Below, piece by piece: positions 22,901-34,900 of a stretch of DNA of 64,000 bases. The notes below the pieces were generated by a model. The model worked only from the letters and a program-made list of their open reading frames with translations, had not been told where the DNA came from and did no database searches. The stretch lies in assembly GCF_041734735.1 (NCBI RefSeq), contig NC_134876.1:14491269-14555268 (forward strand), in the 5' to 3' direction. Within the stretch, counting starts at the first letter, position 1. Every line of letters begins with the position of its first letter. A program made the position numbers and the translations under genes. Source of the DNA: Babylonia areolata (Eukaryota; Mollusca; Gastropoda; Neogastropoda; Buccinidae).

Positions 22901-25900
22901 ATCCCCTCTCCACCCTATATTCAAAACTCTAATCCAGACCCATTCCACTATCCCTTCTCCACCCTATATTCCAGACTCTACTTCTCACCCATTCCACCAT
23001 CCCATCTCCACCCTGTATTCCAAACTCCATTCACCCATTCCACCTTTTACCTCTCCACCCAATATTCCAAACTCTACTCACCCATTCCACCATCCCCTCT
23101 CCACCCTATATTCCAGACTCTACTCCTCACCCATTCCACCTTCCCCTCTCCACCCTATATTCCAGACTATTCACCCCTCCACCTTCCCCTCTCCACCCCA
23201 TATTCCAAACTCTATTCACCCATTCCACCATTCCCTCTCCACTCTATATTCCAAACTATACTTCTCACCCATTCCACCATCCCTTCTCCACCCTATATTC
23301 CAAACTCTATTCACCCATTCCACTATCGCCTCTCCACCCTATATTCCAAAGTCTATTCCTCACCCATTCCACTATACCCTCTCCACCCTATATTCCAAAC
23401 TCTATTCCTCACCAATTCCACCATCCCCTCTCCACCCTATATTCCAAACTCTATTCACCCATTCCACCTTTCCCTTTCCAACCTATATTCCAAACTCTAT
23501 TCCTCACCAATTCCACCATCCCCTCTCCACCCTATATTCCAAACTCTATTCACCCACTCCACCTTCCCCTCTCCACCCTATATTCCAAACTCTATTCCTC
23601 ACCGATTCCTCTATACCCTCTCCACCCTATATTCCAAACTCTACTCACCCATTCCACCATCCCCTCTCCACCCTATATTCCAAACTCTACTCCTCACCCA
23701 TTCCACCATCCCTTCTCCACCCTATATTCCAAACTCTATTCACCCATTCCACTATCGCCTCTCCACCCTATATTCCAAAGTCTACTCCTCACCCATTCCA
23801 CCATCCCCTCTCCACCCTATATTCCAAACTCCATTCATCCATTCCAACTTCCCCTCTACACCCAAAATTCCAAACTCTACTCCTCACCCATTCCACCTTT
23901 CCTTCTCCAACCTATATTCCAAACTCTATTCCTCACCAATTCCACCGTCCTCTCTCCACCCTATATTCGAAACTCTAATCCAGACCCATTCCACTATCCC
24001 CTCTCCAAGCTATATTCCAAACTACTCACCCATTCCACCATCCTCTCTCCACCCTATATTCCAAACTCTACTCCTCACCCATTCCACCTTCCCCTCTCCA
24101 CCCTTAATTCCAGACTCAACTCATCCATTCCATCATACCCTCTCCACCCTATATTCCAAACTCTATTCATCCATTCCACAATCCCCTCTCCACCCTATAT
24201 TCCAGACGCTACTCCTCACCCATTCCACCATCCTCTCTCCACCCTATATTCCAGACTCTATTCCTCACCAATTCCACCATCCCCTCATCAACCTATATTC
24301 CAGACGCTACTCCTCACCCATTCCACCATCCTCTCTCCACCCTATATTCCAGACTCTATTCATCCATTCCACCTTCCCCTCTCCACCCTATATTCCAAAC
24401 TCTACTCCTCACCCATTCCACAGTCCCCTCTCCACCGTATATTCCAAACTCTACTCCTCACCCATTCCACCATCCCCTCCCCACCCTAAATTCCAAACTC
24501 TGCTCCTCACCAATTCCACCATCCCCTCTCCACCCTAAATTCCAGACTCTACTCATCCATTCCATCATACCCTCTCCACCCTGTGCAAATAGTGTGTAAA
24601 AACAGCACGCTTATCAGAAACTGTAAATTTTTTTTTTTATTTCATTATTCAAGAATAGTATACTGATAAATACATGTATAATTGTATTTTACTTGATTTC
24701 ATCTACTTAAAAGATATTTCACTTCAATCTGCATAAGTAATATGAATAAAAGATGTAATTGAAAAAAAAATCTCCCCAAAGTGGCAAAACAACAACAAAA
24801 AAGTACACAATCAAACAACAACATGCAAATCAGCATGCATGGTTTGTGTATGTTAATAAGCTCACAATTTCATTCATGTCACACACATGCATTTTTTTTT
24901 TTTTAAACATCTTATTGTTATTCAGGTGGAATATTAATTCAGACATCATTTTCCACACTACAGTGTCTGGTTGACAGCTGTGTAAATCTATCACACTTGC
25001 TTGTTTGTTCATGTTTGAACGTGGCAACACACGTGCAGGCGTCAACAAACGTGTTAGTATTGAGTGGCAGAAAACAAAACCTGAAAGCATCAGGGACCAA
25101 ACCTGAAGCAAACTGTCGCTTTGCTGCAGCGAAGGTTTGACCTCCATCCGAATCATTACCATCAGACCATCTAAATGGGGCCTGACTCGCCTTTGGTGAT
25201 TCTGATAATATGGTGCTAAACAGATCTGCTACTGATGGCTGTTTGGGTTCTTTTACTACACAGACAACACAGAAAGTTCAAACAAAATACAAGCAGGGTA
25301 CATGGACAAAAAGAACAACCCAAAAAAATCCCACACTAATCATTTGCACAAACACATACACACAAGTACATGCACCCATGTGTACGCAAGCATTCTGATA
25401 TTTGCAGCAGAACATGGTGCCATAATACAAGCCTTGGACAATTTGGTGAACCATCTGTTATCACTGCTCAAAGCACCATTCTCTATTGATTCAAAATCTT
25501 TGGTGCATGCCACAGACTCATCTGATGTCAAAACAAGACCTGATCTATCATTGGAAGCAAACCATTATTTTAGGACAAAACTATTAAAAGGAAAGGATGT
25601 AAGCTTTTGTGAGCTGCCTTCTCACACTGGTCTCTATGGCAATGAAATAGATAGTGGGTTATTGAGGTGTACACAAATACAGGAAAATCAATGAAAATGC
25701 ATGGCCAACCCTGTGAATGAATCTTACAACTTATTTGTGCTAACATCACAGAATTATAGGTTCATTTATAGTTTATGTATCATTCAAGACTTTTAAGTTT
25801 TCTTTCATTTCTATTTGATTTAACATTCTTTTTTTTTTTAAACAGTAAAAATGTGCCTGTGGCAAACAATTTACATTGTTTCACTGTCTAATCAACTGAT

Positions 25901-28900
25901 TTCCTCTTAGACAAAGCTTTAATGCACAGAAATGTTCCTAATAACAAGTGCAAGAAAGTTGTGTCAGATCAGCATCTGTCAGCAGAAATTTCAGAATCAC
26001 AGGGAAATAACTATGTTTATGCATAGCATATCTCTTACATTTGTTATTATTGTATTTATATAAGATATTTTCCTTTCATAATAACAACAGTTATGCCATC
26101 TAATTACTACCTTATCCCTTCCCTGACCCCACCTCCATGCACCAACCCATTTTTCCCTCTCTTTTCTTCTTTCTGATACTCTCACTTTTTTTTCATATTA
26201 CAACCCATCCACTTAACAAATACCACTTTCAGTGTACAGACATAAAATTAAAGAAAAAATGAACACTCATACTACTGCACAATCCAGTTATCAAAAGAAA
26301 AAAAAAAGAAAAACAAGAAATCTAAACACAGCAAAGCCCAAAGCAATGTCAACTGGAGTCTCCTACAACATGGGTACACGAAAAACATAAAACAAGCAGG
26401 AGTACACTATTACACAAAGTTTAATTTCGATTTCAAACGCGAACAGTGCAGGAACATACACAGACACAACTGAGTACCACAGCTCAAAACATGACTGACC
26501 TTTCTTTGGCTTCTTTGCAGCTGGTTTTTTCGCAGTGGGTTTGGCAGAGGTCTTGGGGGCAAATATGTCATCAGCGTCGTCTTTCTCTGCATCACAAAGG
26601 GTGTAGCATTCAGGTACACTTCTTAAGAACCACCAAATGAGTCAGCAAACAAGAAAATCTGTCAGGAACAATGTGGATTCAAACCAACAAATGAAAAATA
26701 GTTCAATTATCTGTTTAATTATTGTACCGTATATATATATAATTTCCTTCTTTTTTTTTCCCTCTCCACTATTTGTTAACACATCTTTTTTTAAAGTACT
26801 AATAATATGTACAGTTTTTCCTCATGTGTGTATACAGGGGCTGTTTTTCAATTCCTTCTCAACTAATTTGGCACAAACACTTGCATTGTGTTTCTTAGCA
26901 GTCAAGAACTTTGTCTTTACCTTTGGACAATGACTTGGCATCCAGAGAGAATCCATCGTCATCACTGTCAGAGAATTCCATTGGCATTATGGGTTTGGGT
27001 GCTGGAGCTGATGCTGGAGGCCTGAAACACCACACTCATACCATGTACAGACTGGAGAGAAAAATATAAACAAAAACAACAAAAAAAATTATGAAAGCTC
27101 TTTCTGGATGACTTCTGGAAGGATTTCAAGAAAAGGGGCCACAGTGAGGCAAGTTGCAAAAAAAAACTTTTCTTCATGAAACAATTTATTCATCCATCTC
27201 CAAGATTTTTGCAGCTCTGCTTCAAGCATCGCCTCAACATAAATCATCAAAATGTCTTGTGGTTGTTTCATACTTAAAAGATATAAATTTGGAAAAGAGA
27301 AATAATGGTAATCAATATTCTGATAAGTTCAGAATTATAACTTGAAACTGGATAGGAGAATAACAAGAAACAAAAGCCAGAAATCTGAAGTAAAAAGAAA
27401 AAAAAAGTGCTGAGATTCCAATGAATGCAAAGACAACGAAGATTTCACTGTGTTTACCTTGCAGCTGGTCTGGACTTGGGCTTTGCACCATAATCTGAAT
27501 CCTCATCTGAGTCAATTTTGAAAGATCCCTCATCGTCAGAAATGTCTCCAAATGTTTTCTTGGGTGCAGGTGCTGCCTTGGCTGAATAATCATTGTCATC
27601 ATCTGAGAGCCTGCCAAATGACCTCTTGGGATCTGGTTTGAATGGACTGTACTTCTCATCATCAGAGACACCTCCAAAGGTTTTCTTTGTGGCAAGTTTT
27701 GGCTGATAGTCATCAATATCATTGTCATCATCGGAAATGTCTCCAAATGTTTTCTTAGGAGCAGGTTTGGTGGGAATGTCGTCATCATCATCCGACAAGA
27801 CCAGTGCTGGGGAAGGCTTTCTGGCAGGAGCAGGCTTTGGAACGAAGGAATTGGCCATGTCATCGCCACTGCTCACTCTTTCCTCTTCCTCCATTTCGTC
27901 ATCAAAGGTGTACTTGGCCCTGGACGCTGTGACATGAGAGCAGTACTGTTATGACACCACTCCTACTTTCTCTGCCCATGAGACTATTTTCATTATTTCC
28001 ACTTATTTAAACTGACTCTGCTTAATACTGTACTATTTTTGGCTTCAGTTTTACAATCCTCTTATCTTTTCCAATACAATGTTTCATAAACTTGTACAAA
28101 ATCATAAAATAACTCTTTTGTGGTTTTCAATCAATGAAACTCAAATGAAAACTTAAAAACACATGTGTTATGTTTCCAATCAAAACATTATCTAAAATAA
28201 TTGCTTTCACCAAGGATATGTAAAGGAATCAAGATCAGCTCTTTAACCATTCCATCCATAATCATAATAAAAATTTTAAAAATTTTAAACACCACCAGTC
28301 CATTGGTATTTTAGGGTCTGATTCTGTAAATATTACCATTCATTTTTTTTTTTTTTTATTCCAACCTTGACAATATCTCCTCAAATTGTGTAATTTCTGT
28401 TGAACACTAGTTATCAGAAGGGGGAGGGGGGGTGAATTTAAAAAAAACAACAACAAAAAAAAACACCCGTGCATCCCCACAGGACATCCACTGACCAGCA
28501 GCTCTGCGAGGACCTCTGTCACGAGCCGCAGCAGCTACAGCAGCGGCCATGTTGTCAGCATCCATGTCGGAGAGGTCGCTCATCTCACCGTCCTCATTGT
28601 CTGAGTCGGACCAGGGGTTTCTCTTCTTCACTCCCTTCTTGCCTTTCCCTGGGGACTTGCCTGGGATGCCACCTGCAGCTGCAGCTGCTGCTCATTCGAC
28701 AAGGTATGTACACATCATACATTAATACGAATGTCTATGGCGCCTACCCTGCGGCTCTAAGTGCAATCATTAAACAATCACCTTCCGTAAATAGATATAT
28801 AAGCATGTTTATGACTGTAAACTAAGAGACAGCAAATTTGTCAAAGTATGCAAGGAAATATACATTAAATAATCATCTTTTATAAAGAAACATTAACATG

Positions 28901-31900
28901 TTTATAATCATAAATTCAAGTGATGGCAAAAGTGTGCAAGGAAAGTGTGTCAATATGCCCTTCAAGCTTCTTTTCCAATTCCCGCACACTTGTTTCTCGT
29001 ACATCTTCAATAACAACTAAAGACAGGTCTGCGTGTGTGCGCATGCGTCCATGCATGTGTGTGCGTTTGTTTCTGTATCTTTTTCATTACTTGCTGTGTA
29101 TGCACTAACAGCTCACAGAATATACATGAGACAACAATACAGTATAAATCATATCATCATTAAAAGGAAATAAAAACTTACGTATTATGATAAATTAGTT
29201 TGCAAAGAAAGTCTGTAAAATTGGGAATATATATTTCATCATACAGGGAGAGTAATATATACGAGTATCAATAATCTTCTTTCTTTTTTTCTTTTCTTTA
29301 TAATAGAAACAACAATACTAATGGTGAGAGGAAAAAAAGAAGGAAAAGAAAGAAAAGTACAGTCAATTGAGAATGGTTATGCAGTTGTTGTTTTTTCTGA
29401 AGATAAATTTTTTTTTTCTCAAGGCCTGACTAAGCGCGTTGGGTTACGCTGCTGGTCAGGCATCTGCTTGGCAGATGTGGTGTAGCGTATATGGATTTGT
29501 CCGAACGCAGTGATGCCTCCTTGAGCTACTGATACTGATACTGATCTAAAGATAAATTAGTAAAAATAAAGACCAGTCATCAATAGGCGGATAGTAGTTT
29601 GCACAGGACAGGAATGTCAGACCCCTGCCGGAGTCTGCACTAGTTGGGTCACGGTTAAGTATGTGTGATTAAACCAGTCTTTAAAAGATGTGCAGTGTGG
29701 GCAAAGACACAATCAATACTTAACAACCACATAATGCACACTGAACAGAGAATCAAGGAGCAAAAGGATCCATTAACCTTTCTCTAACCTGCCTTTGAAC
29801 AGACGGATCAAAACACATCAAGACAGACGGATACAAAAACACATCGTCAGAGATGCAGAACAAAATCAGAAAAGGAAACCAGAAGGTAATGGCATAAAAT
29901 CTTAACCATGAAGTCTACTTCAAGAAAACTGCAGCATTAAAAAAAAACAAAAAATTATCAACACCAGTCCTGTCAAAGTCGTCAGTGTCGACAGATTCAT
30001 GGGGGGCTGTTGTTTGAGGGACGTGGTGGCGGTCTCCACTCTGGGAGGGACGCTCACTCAGTCTGGCTCCGCGACTAAGCCATTACTGTCGTTAGTAGGG
30101 GGCTTAGTAGGTGGTGTCCTAAGTACGTTAAAACAGAACAGGCACCACTGAACACCACTGAAGTGACTCAGCAGCAGTGCAGGGTCTCCTCTGGTGTGTG
30201 GCCTCCTGGCGACCTAACATCGATGGTTCCCTGTGGACTGCCGACGCTGGAACTGCGACGGACGAACCCGGGTGTGGCTGTGTATGGGGGAATCTAAATG
30301 AGCGGCGTGGGAGTAAGGCCAATGAAACAGTGCAGATGACGGGGCAGCAAAAAAAAAAAAAAATCAACACCAGAATTTTCAGACTGACCTTTGCCACGAC
30401 CTCTGCCGGCTCCAGTGCCCCCCGACTTGCGAGGCTTTTTGACCTTCGCTGTGCCATCAGCACTCAGGTTGAGACGCAAGGACAGGGACTCCGAGCCCGT
30501 GACATCACCATTGTCTTTGATGCTGCCTCCCTCCCCTTCCAGGTCATCCATCAGGTCGTCGTCACCAGCACCACCCAGCAGCAACCTCTCCTTTTTGGTC
30601 TGCACACGCAGCAGGCGGTAAGCATTGTATTATTCTTTTTTTATCAACAACAGATTTCTCTGTGTGAAATTTGGGCTGCTCTTCCAAAGGGAGAGTGCGT
30701 CGCTACACCGAGAGCGCCATCCTTTTTTTTTTCTTTTTTTTGTTCCTGCCTTCAGTTGTTGTTTTTTGTTTTGTTTTTGTTTTCCTATCGAAGTGGATTT
30801 TCCTACGGATTTTTTGCCAGGGAAAAGCCTTTTGTTGTCATGGGTTCTTCTGTGTGCGCTCAATGCATGTATGCACATGGGACCTCAGTTTATCATCTCA
30901 TCCGAATGCCTATCATCAAGACCACCACTCAAGGTCTAGTGGAGGGGGAGAAAATACTGGTGACTGTACCGGGATTTGGAACAGTGCACTCAGATTCTCT
31001 CGCTTCCTTGGCAGACATGTTAACTCTGGGCTCTAGGCCATCACTCCACACACAGCATACAGAAATAATAAGAAACAAACATCCATACACCCATTTGTAG
31101 TATAATGCTCTGCATGCTCATAATGCATAACTGCATACAGAAATATTAGAGGGAAAAGTCACTCATATGTAACATTTGTGTCATGTCCATGGCACTTGTC
31201 ACTTTCACAACTTGACTATTTGTTTTGTTCATGAACATTTTAAACATAATTTTTTTGTCCTGTGCTGTAGCTGTCTCCACAGGCAAAGAATGAATCAAGT
31301 ATGACTAAGAATAGCTGTGGAAAAACTCCCTCACATCATATGGGAACAGCCTACCTTGATGAGAGGACAAGCCAATATGGACACTCCAACTTCTTCATGA
31401 GATATTGGGTGAATTCAAATGAATGTACATTTGGAAATAAGATCTTACCAAAAAAGGTACAAAGCTTCACACTTAACTTGCCTAAAGACAATAAGACTGT
31501 CTGATCTCATGCATCAAGTACACTTTCTTTAAAACTAAAAAAAATAATAAAAAGAATTATGAAAAAGGAGTTTAATCTAATCTTGCGAAAGACAGCACTT
31601 CTGCTTTCTCTGATATCAAAATGAGCAATAAACCCCAGTAACTGGAAATGAGCATGAAAAATATCAAGCGGCTGTTTCTTTGCAGCTCTTAGCAGTGTAA
31701 AGACTATGAATCAAAGGGGTGAATAACAAATCTCTCAGGACACAGAACACACGCACATTACTCTAAACAAAATTGTCTGTACCTTGTTGGCTGCTTTAGT
31801 TTTCTTGGCAGCCTCTGCCTTTTCAGCTTTGATCTTGGTAGCATGGTCAATGCGAGGTTCAATCCTGCGTCCCATCGGAGATGGCATAGTATCCACCACA

Positions 31901-34900
31901 GCTTTTTTGCTTTTTACTTTGCCCACTTTGCCCAGTTTGCCCATCTTGAGAGTCAGGGCCTCTCCTTGTCCCTCAATGCGCTCCTGCTCCTCTAGCTCCT
32001 GCACAGGACACACATCACATCATCTGGCCATCATTTCCTCACAGGACACACATCACATCACATCATCTGACCATCATTTCCTCACAGGACACACATCACA
32101 TCACATCATCTGACCATCATTTCCTCACAGGACACACATCACATCACATCATCTGACCATCATTTCCTCACAGGACACACATCACATCACATCATCTGAC
32201 CATCATTTCCTCACAGGACACACATCACATCACATCATCTGACCATCATTTCCTCACAGGACACACATCACATCACATCATCTGACCATCATTTCCTCAC
32301 AGGACACACATCACATCATCTGGCCATCATTTCCTCACAGGACACATCACATCATCTGGCCATCATTTCCTCACAGGACACACATCACATCACATCATCT
32401 GACCATCATTTCCTCACAGGACACACATCACATCATCAGACCATCATTTCCTCACAGGACACATCACATCATCTGACATCGTTTCCTGAAAGGACACACA
32501 TCACATCACATCATCTGACCATCATTTCCTCACAGGACACACATCACATCACATCATCTGACCATCATTTCCTCACAGGACACACATCACATCATCTGAC
32601 CATCATTTCCTCACAGGACACATCACATCATCTGACATCGTTTCCTCAAAGGACACACATCACATCACATCATCTGACCATCATTTCCTCACAGGACACA
32701 CATCACATCATCTGGCCATCATTTCCTCACAGGACGCACATCACATCATCTGACCATCATTTCCTCACAGGACACACATCACATCATCTGGCCATCATTT
32801 CCTCAAAGGACACACATCACATCACAACATCTGACCATCATTTCCTCAAAGGACACACATCACATCACATCATCTGACCATCATTTCCTCACAGGACACA
32901 CATCACATCACATCATCTGACCATCATTTTCTGACCATCATTTCCTCAAAGGACACACATCACATCACAACATCTGACCATCATTTCCTCAAAGGACACA
33001 CATCACATCACATCATCTGACCATCATTTCCTCACAGGACACACATCACATCACATCATCTGACCATCATTTCCTCACAGGACACATCACATCATCTGAC
33101 CATCGTTTCCTCACAGGACACACGTCACATCATCTGGACATCATTTCCTCACAGGACACACACATCACATCATCTGACCATCGTTTCCTCACAGGACACA
33201 CGTCACATCACATCATCTGACCATCATTACCTCACATGACACACATCACATCATCTGGCCATCATTTCCTCACAGGACACACATCACATCATCATTCAAG
33301 CCACCACCTCACAGGACACACTTAAACTGGGTACATATGAAGTTGCCAAAATACTAATGTGTGTCCTACACAAGTTCGGTACATATGTTGTTTGTGACCT
33401 TGTACATTTAAAGCAATTAGCCAGACAAGGAAAACTTGTAAACAATTAAAATCAAACCATTTAGTGAACAGAACTTTTCTTTTTCTTTGGCATAAAAAAC
33501 TGAAAAACAGTAAAATTTACATGACTGAATACACATTTATATACGATATACAAACAATCAAGGACAAGACAGAACTTCTTTCACAAAAAAGAGTGTATCA
33601 AAGCTAGAAATGCAATCACCACAGACACTGACAGAAACATCACAATCACTTACATCCAGCACCAACATGAACTGTTCCAGGTCATCTCTCCACAAGTCGC
33701 TAGTGGTCTTCTTGCGCAGCTCCAGCAGTTCTTGTCTCTGTGGATTTCAGCAATCCAGGTCAAAATGACTGCCAGGAGTCACACAATCAGCAGTGAAATC
33801 AGATGAAAACTCACTTATTATCTGGAACAGTTTATTAAACAAATATCTGCATGTACACATGAATATCAGGTTAATGTTAGGCCCACAACGTCTTTACATG
33901 GTTTTGTGAACTGACACCAGGCATTAAAACAGAATTTTTTTTTTAAATCAAAGAAATCAAGCATCTGAATTAAACACAGAAAATTATGTGGTGACAAAAA
34001 GTATGCAATAGAATGTAAAACAACATTCTTCAAATATAAGTGCAGATAAATACTCTAGCAAGCTACCCATCACAACCCTGTGTCTCGTTATGTGCCTGGA
34101 TTCTAACGTTGCAGGAATTTCTCATTTCCTGTGTCTCAAATGGTTAAAAATTGACAGCTTTACCTTGGACTCCCCCTGTTTGAGCAGCTCATCCTTGCGC
34201 TCCTTGGTGAGGCTCCAAAGAGGCAGATTGAGGATGTAGTTGAAGTCTGGGCCACCTGTCGTGTCAGAGGCTGTGCTCGCATTGTCATCAAACTCATCGT
34301 CTTGGTCCTGAAAAACACTCTGCTCCATATCATATATTACAAAATTTCTTATCTACAGACCCTAATCTTAATTCTTCTTTTTTTTCTTTTTCTTTTTTTT
34401 TTTGTATGCTCTCTTTGCATGTGTTTGTGTTTGAGTATGTGTGAGTATGAGACAGACAGACAGATACAGAGACAGAAACCGAGAGAGAGAGACAGAGAGA
34501 ACTCAGAACTCGAAACATTTTCATTCAAGGAATAAGACTTTAGACATAGCATATCCTTCCAGTCTGTCCTTGCAAACAGAGACAAAAAGAGGAAGAACGA
34601 GTGTGTCAGAGAGATGGAGGGCACACACACAGGAAACACACACACAGCAAGTGGTTACCTTGTCCTTGGACTGAGCCTCTTTCCAGGCCTTGACAGGGTC
34701 AGAGTCATAGCCTCCCCTCACCAGCATCTGGATGATGTCTTTCTTTGGTTTGTTCTCTGTTGGCAAAACACAAAACATGTCTCTTCATTATACATCAACA
34801 GGAAAAAATATCACAAGTAACAGGCCTTTTAATGAAAAGCCTTTTTCAATTCTAGTTTTAACTCACTCGGGACGACAGGTTTTCTCCCTTGCTTTTCCCC

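Noticed and set aside
21264-23978. 904-codon open frame on the + strand
   Set aside because: It is a read-through of a 46-49-bp minisatellite, low complexity, open only because the unit lacks stops in all frames. It lies inside a TOP2 intron with no splice or start context.
30177-31100. 307-codon + strand frame
   Set aside because: It runs through retroposon sequence, antisense TOP2 exon 25 and a reversed SINE; no protein signature.
32003-33315. CRISPR-like direct repeats
   Set aside because: Units are contiguous with no unique spacers, in a eukaryotic intron: a minisatellite.
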